Below the pieces are notes generated by a model. It searched no databases and had not been told where the DNA came from. It worked only from the letters and a program-made list of their open reading frames with translations. Shown here piece by piece: positions 1 to 10,293 of a stretch of DNA of 64,000 nt. This stretch comes from an uncultured Oscillospiraceae bacterium (GTDB lineage: Bacteria; Bacillota; Clostridia; Oscillospirales; Oscillospiraceae), in NCBI GenBank assembly GCA_934597255.1, contig CAKTQV010000004.1, positions 124,001 to 188,000 on the forward strand. Direction: 5' to 3'. The position numbers were made by a program, and so were the translations under genes. Each line of letters begins with the position of its first letter. Position 1 is the first letter of the stretch.

Positions 1-1
1 G

Positions 2-73
2 GACGATCTGCTCCGTAAATTCAAAAGCGGCGTGGGCCGGGCGCTCGACAACGACCGGATGCTGCTGTCGTAA
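2..73 (+). CDS. C-terminal end of an unidentified protein (partial)
   Basis: The reading frame is open from the window edge and ends at a TAA at 71-73, leaving 23 visible residues, basic and Leu-rich, ending MLLS. A strong terminator hairpin follows at once, which supports a real gene end. The fragment is too short to assign a family; the start lies outside the window. Confidence 0.55.
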   Translation, partial: DDLLRKFKSGVGRALDNDRMLLS

Positions 74-90
74 AAAACCGCATGACGGAC

Positions 91-127
91 AAAAGTCCCT
101 CCGCTTCGGAAAGCGGAGGGGCTTTTG
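91..127 (+). terminator. Rho-independent terminator
   Basis: Perfect GC-rich stem (CCCTCCGCTT / AAGCGGAGGG) with a CGGA-type loop, flanked by AAAAG on the left and GCTTTTG on the right. It closes the partial gene at the window edge. Confidence 0.85.
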
Positions 128-190
128 CGCGCGGGGAAGGGGCGCGGCTGCGCTGTTTGTTCCGATTTTGCGCCGTTTGTTCTGGCTGTA

Positions 191-218
191 TTGAAAAATG
201 ACAAAAGCATGATACAAT
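191..218 (+). promoter_or_regulatory. Sigma-A promoter of the tannase-like gene
   Basis: TTGAAA at 191-196 and TACAAT at 213-218, 16 bp apart, 44 bases upstream of the start codon. An AGGAGG ribosome site follows at 249-254. Confidence 0.65.
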
Positions 219-262
219 GAAAATGCAGAATTGTATATTATTACAGTCAGGAGGAAACGGAT

Positions 263-2209
263 ATGAAGAAAATTTTGGCGCTGGCTCTGACGCTGTGCAT
301 GACGCTTGGCCTCGGAACGGCGGCTCTGGCCGCCTCCGGCGAGCCGAGCGGCGAGGGCTCCGGCGAAGCGGCGGGCGCGGCTCTCGAGCTGACGGACCCG
401 GCGTGGGAGCTTTCGGCGGACGGGAGCTATTACCAGCTCACGAACGTGGTCTACTGCACGAACGTTGTCAATCCGACCTATCAGTATATGAACATCTATG
501 TCCCCGCGGCGTATCTCACCGGCGGCGAGGTGAACGGCTACACGGCCGAAACCGCGCCGGTCGTGCTGGAGAACAACTGCATGGGCTGGAACAGCTCCAC
601 GCCCGGCCGCGCGAACAGCGGCTATCTCGGCGAGGGCTTCGTGTTCGTGAGCGTGGGCGCGCGCAGCCGCAACGCGGAAAACGGCACGGGAAAAATGCCC
701 GCGCCCGTCGTCGATCAGAAGGCGGCCGTGCGCTATCTGCGTCTCAACGACGCGGTCATTCCCGGCGATAAGGATAAGATCGTCTCGCTCGGCAGCTCCG
801 GCGGCGGACAGATGAGCTCCATCCTCGGCGCGACGGGCAACATGGACGAGTATTATCCCTATCTTTACGAGATCGGTGCGGCGGGCATCGAGAAGACCGG
901 CGAGGGCTATGTGTCCACGATCGACGACGATATCTTCGCCAGCATGTGCTTCTGCCCCATCGTCGATCTGGACAACGCCGATCTGGCCTATGCCTGGATG
1001 CGCTATGACGCGGGCGAGACGGGCGCCGCGACGATGTTCAGCGGCGAGATCGCCTTCTCCGAATTCCAGCTCGCGCTGCAGAACGATCTGGCCGAGGCCT
1101 TCTGCACCTATATCAACTCCCTTGGTCTGGTCAACGAAAAGGGCGAGAGCCTGTCCTTCGACCTGCGCGCCGACGGAACGCCCGACCCCCGCAGCGGCTC
1201 TTACTATGACCAGATCCTCGCCAACATCTCCGACGCGCTCAACGCGTGGCTCGCGGCGGGCGATCTGTCCGTCTCCGGCGAGATGTTCGACAGCGCGGCG
1301 GCCTATATCGCGTCGCTGGACGATTCCGCCGACTGGCTCGTGAAAAACGCGGACGGCAGCTATTCCGTCACGGATCTGGCCGGCTTCCTCAACGGGACGG
1401 GGCTGGCCCGCAACAAGGATATCCCCGGCTTCGACACCTTCTTCGCCACCGAGGAGGGCAATGGCTTCGGCACGGCGGATGAGGACGGCGTGCATTTCTC
1501 CGCCTCCGTCGCGGCGGTGCTGGCGGCGAACTACGACCGCTACGCCAAGCTGGACGGCTTTGCCGATCAGGATGTGGACGAATACATCGAGCAGGCCAAC
1601 CGCGCCGATATCCGGGAGCAGGCCTATCTCATGAACGCCACGCACATCATGCTCGGCGCGGCGAACGGCACGGAGGAATCCGATATCGCCCGTCACTGGC
1701 GCACGAGAAACGGCACGGCGGACGAGCACACGAGCTTCTCTGTTGCGTATAATCTCTGCCTGTCCGCGCTGGCGGCCGGGGCGGAGGACGTTGATTACGG
1801 CCTTGTGTGGAACATGGCGCACGGCGCGAACGAGGGCACGAGCACCGGCACCTTCGAGGAATGGGTCCACGCCATCTGCGCGCAGGACGCCTCCGCCGAG
1901 CCGACGGACGAGCCCAGCGGCGAAGCGGCGGCGGAGCTGTCCGCGGGCGGCTGGCCTCTGTCCGGCGCGGGCGATACGTCCATGGAGGCGTACAAGAGCT
2001 ATCTCAAGGCCTATATGGACTGCGTGCCCGAGATGGACGGCCACGGCGAGGAGCTGTACGGCCTGATCGACGCCGAATCGTGGGACGCGCCTGTGGCCAT
2101 GGCATGGGAGAACTGGTTTGAGGAAAACGCGATGACCTATGAGGAGTTCACCGCGGCCGGCGGCGTTTACAGTCTGCACCGCTTCGGCGTGACCACGCCG
2201 GCCATGTAA
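263..2209 (+). CDS. Secreted tannase-like alpha/beta hydrolase (subtype-B-like)
   Basis: The 648-residue protein starts with a Sec signal peptide (about residues 1-23, ending ALA). A serine-hydrolase elbow GSSGG places the nucleophile at S179. The C-terminal part has NGTADEHTSF (candidate acid D487) and WNMAHG (candidate His520), matching the spacing and wording of the Asp/His region of bacterial tannases such as the Lactobacillus enzyme. The region between S179 and D487 is long and fits the lid domain of these enzymes. Two low-complexity Ser/Gly/Glu stretches (about residues 25-40 and 545-560) look like linkers. The family cleaves galloyl or related phenolic esters; the substrate here is inferred, and another carboxylesterase is possible. 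It is a single-gene unit with its own promoter and terminator. The ATG follows AGGAGG by 8 bases. Confidence 0.75.
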   Translation: MKKILALALTLCMTLGLGTAALAASGEPSGEGSGEAAGAALELTDPAWELSADGSYYQLTNVVYCTNVVNPTYQYMNIYVPAAYLTGGEVNGYTAETAPVVLENNCMGWNSSTPGRANSGYLGEGFVFVSVGARSRNAENGTGKMPAPVVDQKAAVRYLRLNDAVIPGDKDKIVSLGSSGGGQMSSILGATGNMDEYYPYLYEIGAAGIEKTGEGYVSTIDDDIFASMCFCPIVDLDNADLAYAWMRYDAGETGAATMFSGEIAFSEFQLALQNDLAEAFCTYINSLGLVNEKGESLSFDLRADGTPDPRSGSYYDQILANISDALNAWLAAGDLSVSGEMFDSAAAYIASLDDSADWLVKNADGSYSVTDLAGFLNGTGLARNKDIPGFDTFFATEEGNGFGTADEDGVHFSASVAAVLAANYDRYAKLDGFADQDVDEYIEQANRADIREQAYLMNATHIMLGAANGTEESDIARHWRTRNGTADEHTSFSVAYNLCLSALAAGAEDVDYGLVWNMAHGANEGTSTGTFEEWVHAICAQDASAEPTDEPSGEAAAELSAGGWPLSGAGDTSMEAYKSYLKAYMDCVPEMDGHGEELYGLIDAESWDAPVAMAWENWFEENAMTYEEFTAAGGVYSLHRFGVTTPAM

Positions 2210-2249
2210 GCGAAGGCGCCTTCGCAATATAATAAGCACATATAAGAAG

Positions 2250-2280
2250 CCGCCCCGCCGCACACTGTGCGGCGGGGCGG
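2250..2280. terminator. Bidirectional terminator between convergent genes
   Basis: A 15-bp perfect stem (2250-2264 and 2266-2280) lies between the tannase-like gene and the convergent MBL hydrolase gene. Confidence 0.75.
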
Positions 2281-2291
2281 TTCCGGTCGTT

Positions 2292-2912
2292 TTACTGACC
2301 GAGCACCTCGTAGGCGTATTTGACGTAGTAGTTGAAGCGGCGTTCGCGGTCGAGACTGGTCGCGTCCATGTGGCCGGGATAGACCTCCATGTTGCCGGGC
2401 AGATCGCAGATGCGCTTGAGACTGCGCAGAAGCTGCTTCATGTCCCCGCCGGGCAGGTCGGTCCGCCCGCAGGAATCGCGGAAAAGCGTGTCGCCGGTGA
2501 AGATGCAGTCCTGGCAGACGAAGGAGAGGCTGCCGGGGCTGTGGCCGGGCGTCGCCATGACGCGGAACGTCAGCCCGCCGACGGTCAGCTCGTCGCCGTC
2601 GTTGAGCCAGATCGTCCCGGCCGGCGGCGTGAAGCGGTACTGCGGCCCGCTGATGTCGGGATTGGCGTCGAGCTTTGACATGCAGACGGTCGCGCCGGTC
2701 TGCTCGGCGACGGCGTTGGCCGCCATGGTGTGGTCAAAGTGGCCGTGGGTCAGGAGGATATACCGGCACGTCAGCTTGTTGCGCTCCAGATAATCCATGA
2801 CGCAGTTGGATTCGTCGCCCGGGTCGATGACGGCGCAGAGCTTCGTGTCCTCGTCCGCGACGATGTAGCAGTTGGCTTCGATCATGCCAAGGGGCATTCC
2901 GTAAACAGTCAT
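2292..2912 (-). CDS. MBL-fold metallo-hydrolase (glyoxalase-II-like)
   Basis: A 206-residue cytosolic protein with the zinc-binding signature THGHFDH at residues 55-61, a further PGHSPG His near residue 120, TGDTLF with a metal-bridging Asp near 140, and YPGH near the end. This is the compact GloB-like hydroxyacylglutathione hydrolase / YcbL group, which hydrolyses thioesters; the natural substrate in clostridia is not known. It is the last gene of the recJ-rel-dtd operon: its ATG overlaps the dtd stop (TAATG). The length fits the short members of the family that lack the C-terminal helical domain of true glyoxalase II. Confidence 0.9.
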   Translation of the reverse strand: MTVYGMPLGMIEANCYIVADEDTKLCAVIDPGDESNCVMDYLERNKLTCRYILLTHGHFDHTMAANAVAEQTGATVCMSKLDANPDISGPQYRFTPPAGTIWLNDGDELTVGGLTFRVMATPGHSPGSLSFVCQDCIFTGDTLFRDSCGRTDLPGGDMKQLLRSLKRICDLPGNMEVYPGHMDATSLDRERRFNYYVKYAYEVLGQ

Positions 2913-3351
2913 TAAAGTTCCTCCGTGTCAAGAAGTATGGTGACGGGGCCGTCGTTCTGGGAAAAAACCTGCATATCCGCGCCGAATTCGCCGGTTTCCA
3001 CATGGAAGCCGCGCGCGCGGCACTGGGCGATGACGCGCTCGTACAGGGGCACGGCGGTCTCCGGCCGGGCCGCCCGCGTGAAGCCGGGGCGGCGGCTTTT
3101 GCAGTCGGCAAAAAGCGTGAACTGGCTGATGATGAGCAGCTCAGCGCCGGCGTCGGCGGGGTTTACGTTCATTTTGCCGGCGGCGTCCTCAAAAATGCGC
3201 AGGCCGCATATCTTGTCGGCGATCCGGTCGGCCTCGGCCTCGGTGTCGTTCACATGGACGCCCAGCAGCACGAGAAAGCCCATGCCAATCTCGCCGTGTA
3301 TCCGGCCGTCGATCTCCACGCGCGCGTTTTTCACGCGGGTCAGTACTGCTT

Positions 3352-3355
<4 letters not shown>
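2912..3355 (-). CDS. dtd: D-aminoacyl-tRNA deacylase
   Basis: A 147-residue homodimeric proofreading enzyme that removes D-amino acids (and mischarged glycine) from tRNA. The family signatures are present: SQFTLFAD in the middle (active-site SQ motif) and NDGPVTILLDT near the C-terminus (the GP cross-subunit motif). It overlaps the rel stop by 4 bases (ATGA), so it is translationally coupled. The rel-dtd pairing is common in Firmicutes. The length is normal for the family. Confidence 0.95.
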
Positions 3356-5549
<2,194 letters not shown>

Positions 5550-5553
<4 letters not shown>

Positions 5554-7550
5554 GCTTTCGGTCCCTGCCAGCCGTGGCGCCGCCAGTCCTCCGAGCGGTC
5601 CAGCACGGCCTTTGGCGCGTTAACGGTTAACATAATATCTATGGTTTGATCCTGTCGCTCAAGCGTCAGCAGTCCGAGCTGGTCGAAGATGCGCAGCGCC
5701 AGCGCCAGCTTCTCCGCCGTCAGCCGCGCGCTCTGCGCCGGAAGCTGCGGCAGCGTGAAGCGAAGGGCGGGGCCCTCCTGCTCCAGCGCGCGCCAGGCGC
5801 GGCCAAGTTCCGAGCGGCTGATGTGCAGCGCCGGGTCGATGCGGCCGTCCAGTACGGCCAGAACGCTCTCGCTGCAGTCGGCGCGCCGGATATCCAGAAC
5901 GAGAAGCTGCACGCTGCGGCGGGAGCGGAATTCGTTGATCTGCGGGAAAAAGGCCAGATCGACCCGGTCGCCGGCCGAAAGGCCGAGATCCTCCGCGCGG
6001 TGGGAAAACCACACGCACTCGTAGCTCTGGCCGAATTTATCCACGCGCAGCCGCACGTGCTTGCCGCCGCCGATGGGCGTTACCGCCGAAAGAACGCAGT
6101 CGGTCATGCACAGGGACGGGCGCGGATTGGCATTGCCGCACGGCTCGAGCAGCTCGAGAGACTGCACGCATTCCATGGTCAGCAGCGACCCGGAGGTCAC
6201 GACCAGATCGAGCGGAAGGCCCTCGGCCGCTTCCGGCGGATGGTTTACATAATATTCTGTAAACGCCTTGCGGAAGGCGTCCAGATTTTCGCGGCGGATG
6301 TTCAGACCGGCGGCCAGAATATGCCCGCCGAAGGCGTCCAGAAGCTCCCCGCAGGAGCTGAGCGCGTCGAACAGATTGAACCCGCCGTAGCTGCGGCAGG
6401 AGCCCTTGCCACGGTCGTCCGTCATGGAGATCATGACCGCCGGGACGCAGAAGGCCTCGGCCAGCCGGGACGCGGCGATGCCGATGACGCCCTGATGCCA
6501 GCCCTCGCCCGCCAGAATGATGGGCGTGGTGGGCTTGGTGCCGGCCAGCGTTTCCATGGCGTGCTCCCAGATATCCTGTTCGAGCCGCTGGCGCTCGCGG
6601 TTCATCTCGCACAGCTCCGAGGCCAGCCGCTGCGCCTTGGAGGGATTGAGCTCCATCATCAGATCGGCGGCGCACTGCACCCGGCCGAGACGGCCGGCGG
6701 CGTTGATGCGCGGCGCGAGCGTGAAGCCGATGGTCATGGCGGTCAGACGGCGGCGGTCCACGCCCGCCTCGTCCATCAGCGCGGCCAGACCCGGCCGCGG
6801 ATCGTGCCGGAGCTTTTCCAGCCCCGCCTTGATGATGCGCCGGTTTTCACCCGTCAGCGGCATCACGTCCGCCACGGTCCCGACGGCGACCAGATCGGAA
6901 TAGCGCGCGAGCATGCGCTCGTCGCTTCCGTCCATGGCGCACACAAGCTTGTACGCCACGCCGACGCCTGCCAGATCGCGGCTGGGATACGGGCAGTCGC
7001 GGCGCTTCGGGTCGACGACGGCCACCGCGTTCGGCAGCTCCTCCTGGCATTCGTGGTGGTCGGTGATGATCATGTCCACGCCGAGCGAGGAGGCGAATTC
7101 CGTCTCCTCAATGGCGGTAACGCCGCAGTCCACCGTGACGATGAGCGAAACGCCCTCGTTTTTCAGATGCTCGATGGCGGCGGTGTTCAGTCCGTAGCCC
7201 TCCTCGAGCCGGTCGGGGATATACAGGGTCGTGTCCAGACCGATCGAGCGCAGGTAATCCGTCAGAAGACAGCCGGATGTGATGCCGTCGACATCGTAGT
7301 CCCCGTATACGGCTGCCTTCTCGCCGAGCTGACAGGCGCGGGTGATGCGGCCGATGGCGGGCATGATGTCCGTCAGAAGCAGCGGATCGTCCGAGATCTG
7401 CGGGCCGCCGTCCAGAAATGCGGCCGCGGCGGCCGCCGTGGTGATGCCCCGGGAGGCAAGCACGGCCGCCAGCAGCGGCGTATAGCCCGCTTTCGTCAAC
7501 TCGTCGGGTATGGCAGCGGCGCATGGGAAATTCCATACCTTTTGTTTCAT
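5550..7550 (-). CDS. recJ: Single-stranded-DNA-specific exonuclease RecJ
   Basis: A 666-residue 5'-3' ssDNA exonuclease for recombination and mismatch repair. The DHH-family motifs are visible: GDYDVDG at about 83-89, ITDHHEC near 165 and the DHHA1 region around 390-420, followed by the RecJ OB-fold and an extra C-terminal domain. A GTG lies 6 bases upstream (7556), but the ATG at 7550 is better spaced from the AAGGA ribosome site. It is the first gene of the recJ-rel-dtd-MBL operon. In many Firmicutes apt sits between recJ and rel; here the two genes overlap directly and apt is absent from the window. Confidence 0.95.
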
Positions 7551-7591
7551 ATGCACTTTTATCCTTATTTTAATTATTCTCTTAACTTGAC

Positions 7592-7620
7592 ATTATACGC
7601 CAGTCGCGGCGGCATTGCAA
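7592..7620 (-). promoter_or_regulatory. Promoter of the recJ-rel-dtd operon
   Basis: On the minus strand, TTGCAA (7615-7620) and a perfect TATAAT (7592-7597) are separated by 17 bp, about 40 bases before recJ. It is back to back with the tRNA-Leu promoter. Confidence 0.75.
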
Positions 7621-7627
7621 ACTATAT

Positions 7628-7656
7628 TTGACTTCTGTCCGGCGCTGGGGTAATAT
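7628..7656 (+). promoter_or_regulatory. Promoter of tRNA-Leu
   Basis: TTGACT (7628-7633) and TAATAT (7651-7656) with a 17-bp spacer. The predicted start is about 5 bases before the mature tRNA 5' end. Confidence 0.75.
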
Positions 7657-7667
7657 GGACGGGCCGG

Positions 7668-7755
7668 GCCGGCGTGGTGGAATTGGCAGACACCCGGGAC
7701 TTAAAATCCCGTATCCCCTTCGGATGTACGGGTTCGACCCCCGTCGCCGGCACCA
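7668..7755 (+). tRNA. tRNA-Leu (anticodon UAA)
   Basis: An 88-base class II tRNA with the acceptor stem GCCGGCG/CGCCGGC, discriminator A and encoded CCA. The anticodon stem CGGGA/TCCCG encloses the loop CTTAAAA, giving anticodon TAA. A long variable arm follows (TATCCCCTTCGGATG region), as in tRNA-Leu, then GGTTCGACCCC as the T arm. Confidence 0.96.
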
Positions 7756-7762
7756 GACGGAG

Positions 7763-7810
7763 AAGCACGGCAGCCGGATACGGACGTATCGGAAGCTGCC
7801 GTGCTTTTTT
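7763..7810 (+). terminator. Terminator after tRNA-Leu
   Basis: An AAGCACGGCAGC / GCTGCCGTGCTT stem with a 20-base structured loop is followed by TTTTTT. It separates the tRNA from the GNAT gene, whose ribosome site begins only a few bases later. Confidence 0.8.
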
Positions 7811-7828
7811 GGACAGGAGGGTCCGGCG

Positions 7829-8281
7829 ATGAAGATCATCCTGCTTGCACAGGAACACTATGGCGCGTTTCACAGTCTCATGACCGCTTATTACCGGGAG
7901 GGCGAGGATGCGCAGACGCCGCAGGAGGAGCTGGACGCCTTTATCGGAATGCTTTTTGATCTGTGCATGAAGGGAACGATCGGCGGCGCCGTCGCCATGG
8001 ACGGGGAAGCGGCCGGCTTTGTCCTTTACGGCTTTGACACGGAGGGCTTTCCGTTTTCCAACAAGCCCGGATACGGGACCATTCTGGAGATCGGGCTCCT
8101 TCCCGCGGCGCGTCTCGCCGGGGCGGGGAGAGCGCTGGCGGAATACGCGGAAAGGGAGCTGGCCTGCGAGAGATACTATGTCTGCGCGTATGGGCCGGCC
8201 GAACGCTTTTGGGAAAAATGCCGCTACCGGGACACCGGCGCGATCGCGAAAAACGGACTGAAGATCTTTGAAAAACCGTAG
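7829..8281 (+). CDS. GNAT-like N-acetyltransferase
   Basis: A 150-residue protein with the size and layout of a GNAT acyl-CoA N-acyltransferase: an N-terminal helix pair, a central beta region (AVAMDGEAAGFVLYGF), a modified CoA loop (LPAARLAGAGRALAEYAE, about residues 95-112) and a C-terminal FWEKCRYRDTG typical of the last strand pair. The acceptor substrate is unknown. The ATG at 7829 follows AGGAGG by 8 bases; longer in-frame extensions would run through the tRNA and its terminator and were rejected. It is convergent with a second, unrelated GNAT gene 31 bases away. Confidence 0.75.
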   Translation: MKIILLAQEHYGAFHSLMTAYYREGEDAQTPQEELDAFIGMLFDLCMKGTIGGAVAMDGEAAGFVLYGFDTEGFPFSNKPGYGTILEIGLLPAARLAGAGRALAEYAERELACERYYVCAYGPAERFWEKCRYRDTGAIAKNGLKIFEKP

Positions 8282-8312
8282 CGCGGCTCAAAGAGCCGGA
8301 GGGCGGGGGCCG

Positions 8313-8714
8313 TCAGCCCCTCATAAAGCCGCAGCACCCGATCTCGGAAAATTCCAGGAAGCCGAGCGAGCGGTAAAAAGCCACGTTTTTGGGCGTGTTA
8401 TCCGTTGCCAACTGTATCTGCCGGACGTCGGAGAAGCGGTCGAGCACCGCCCGGAGCAGCGCCGTGCCGACGCCCTGCCGCTGCTTTTCGGGGTATACCA
8501 GAAGGTCCTGGACCCAAACGACGGTGGCGCCGTCGCCGACGGCCCGGACGATGCCGAGCAGCTCGCTGTTTTCATAGGCGGCCAGGACGAGCAGGGAGCT
8601 CTTGTAGCCGCGCTCCAGCGCCGGCATGTTTTCCGTGTATGCGGTCCAGCCCACCTGCGTATAAAGCGGCAGGATCTCGTCGGACCGGAATTCCGCGTAT
8701 TCTTTTATTTCCAT
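8313..8714 (-). CDS. GNAT family N-acetyltransferase
   Basis: A 133-residue protein with the classical acetyl-CoA loop QRQGVGTALL preceded by VQDLLVYPE (the beta4 strand) and followed by NVAFYRSLGF (the Tyr region near the C-terminus). It resembles small cytosolic GNATs whose substrate cannot be predicted. The ATG at 8714 follows GGAGG by about 5 bases; an upstream in-frame ATG at 8795 lies within a terminator hairpin and was rejected. Confidence 0.87.
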   Translation of the reverse strand: MEIKEYAEFRSDEILPLYTQVGWTAYTENMPALERGYKSSLLVLAAYENSELLGIVRAVGDGATVVWVQDLLVYPEKQRQGVGTALLRAVLDRFSDVRQIQLATDNTPKNVAFYRSLGFLEFSEIGCCGFMRG

Positions 8715-8776
8715 TTTATCCTCCGCAAGGCTTGATTTATTAAAGAAAGTATACCATACAAAGCCTTCGTTTGCAC

Positions 8777-8811
8777 AAAAACCGCCCGGACGCATCCGTC
8801 CGGGCGGTTTT
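8777..8811 (-). terminator. Terminator after the FAD dehydrogenase gene
   Basis: A 15-bp stem (AAACCGCCCGGACG / CGTCCGGGCGGTTT, CATC loop) ends on the minus strand in TTTTTGTG, 14 bases past the stop of the FAD gene. Confidence 0.85.
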
Positions 8812-8824
8812 GGCGTATGTTCGG

Positions 8825-10213
8825 TTATACGAGCTTGCGGCCCATGAGCACGCCCATGACGGAGCTCATCATCAGTCCGCGCGTCCAGCCGGACGAGTCG
8901 CCCAGACAGTGCAGCCCGGGCAGCGAGGTGTTGAAATCGGCGTCCATTTTCACGCGGTTGGAGTAGAACTTCAGCTCCGGCGAATACAGCAGCGTCTCGT
9001 AAGCGGCGAAGCCGGGAACGACCTGATCCATCGCCTTGATGAAGTTGATGATGTTCATCATGGAGCGGTAGGGCATGGCGGCGGTGATGTCGCCGGCGAC
9101 GGCGTCCGGCAGCGTGGGGCGGACGTTCGACTGGACAAGCTCCTTTTCCCAGGTGCGCTTGCCGTCGAGGATATCGCCGAAGCGCTGGACAAGGATGTGG
9201 CCGTTGGCCAGCATGTTGGTCAGCTCGCCGACCTTCTGCGCGTAGGCGATGGGCTGGTTGAAGGGCACGGAAAAGTTGTGGGAGCAGAGGATGGAAACGT
9301 TGGTGTTGTCGCTTTTCAGCTCCTTGAACGAATGCCCGTTGACCACGGCGAGACCGTTGTCGTAGTTTTCCTGCGCCACAAAGCCGCCGGGATTCTGGCA
9401 GAACGTGCGCACCTTGTTTTTGAACGGCGCGGGATAGCCGATGAGCTTGGATTCGTACAGAACGCGGTTGACCACGTCCATGACCTCGTTGCGCACCTCC
9501 ACGCGCACGCCGATGTCAACGGTGGAGGGGACGTGGTCGATGCCGTATTCGGAGCACTGCGTTTCCAGCCAGTCCGCGCCGCGGCGGCCCGTGGCGACAA
9601 CGGTCTCGTCCGCACGCAGCTCATGATCCTGGTGGCCGTCGTGGTAAGTGATGCCGGCGCAGCGGCCGTTTTCCACGATGAAGCCGGTGCACTCGGTGTT
9701 GAACAGGATGTCGACGCCCTGCGCCTGAAGCCAGTGCTCGATGTCCTCGTAGAGCTGATGGGCCCGTTCCGTGCCGAGATGGCGGATCGGGCAGCTCACG
9801 AGCCGCAGTCCCGCGCGGATGGCGCGCGTGCGGATGGCCTTGACCTCCTCGGTCTCGACCTGGCCCTCGATGTGCTCGTCCGCGCCGAATTCGAGATAGA
9901 TACCGTCCGTATATTCGATGGTCTGCTGCGCCGTGTCCGCGCCGACGAGCGTGGGCAGATCGCCGCCGACCTCGTAGCTGAGCGAAAGCTTGCCGTCGGA
10001 GAAGGCGCCCGCGCCGGAAAAGCCGGTCGTGATGGCGCAGTAGGGCTTGCAGTTGAGGCAGCGTTTTGTTTCCGCCTTGGGGCAGTGGCGGTTTTCCACG
10101 GCCTTGCCCTTTTCGACGATGGTGATCTTTTTGCGGCTGCCGAGACGAAGCATTTCCACCGCGGTGAAGATGCCGGCCGGGCCGGCGCCGACAATGACGA
10201 TGTCTGTTTTCAT
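8825..10213 (-). CDS. FAD-dependent dehydrogenase (COG2509-type)
   Basis: A 462-residue flavoprotein. The Rossmann FAD motif VIVGAGPAGIFTA lies at about residues 5-17. It is followed by the family's Cys-rich stretch (CPKAETKRCLNCKPYCA, about 60-76) and GFSGAGAFSDGKLS, and ends with a typical FAD-closing motif (GDSSGWTRGL, near 445). The group is annotated only as uncharacterised NAD(P)/FAD-dependent oxidoreductase; the physiological substrate is not known. The ATG at 10213 begins the Rossmann strand; longer in-frame extensions add non-conserved sequence. It is divergent from hemZ, sharing an 80-base intergenic region. Confidence 0.85.
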   Translation of the reverse strand: MKTDIVIVGAGPAGIFTAVEMLRLGSRKKITIVEKGKAVENRHCPKAETKRCLNCKPYCAITTGFSGAGAFSDGKLSLSYEVGGDLPTLVGADTAQQTIEYTDGIYLEFGADEHIEGQVETEEVKAIRTRAIRAGLRLVSCPIRHLGTERAHQLYEDIEHWLQAQGVDILFNTECTGFIVENGRCAGITYHDGHQDHELRADETVVATGRRGADWLETQCSEYGIDHVPSTVDIGVRVEVRNEVMDVVNRVLYESKLIGYPAPFKNKVRTFCQNPGGFVAQENYDNGLAVVNGHSFKELKSDNTNVSILCSHNFSVPFNQPIAYAQKVGELTNMLANGHILVQRFGDILDGKRTWEKELVQSNVRPTLPDAVAGDITAAMPYRSMMNIINFIKAMDQVVPGFAAYETLLYSPELKFYSNRVKMDADFNTSLPGLHCLGDSSGWTRGLMMSSVMGVLMGRKLV

Positions 10214-10293
10214 AGGGAACACAACCAATCCTGATAAAATAGGTGTTTTCACACCGGGGCTATGATATAATAGATCGCAAATAAAATCAAGAG

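Noticed and set aside
7628..7828. N-terminal extension of the GNAT gene through the tRNA-Leu
   Set aside because: It would read through a tRNA and its terminator; AGGAGG supports the ATG at 7829.
8284..8298. CGGCTC/GAGCCG hairpin between the two convergent GNAT genes as a terminator
   Set aside because: The stem is only 6 bp and no T tract follows on either strand.
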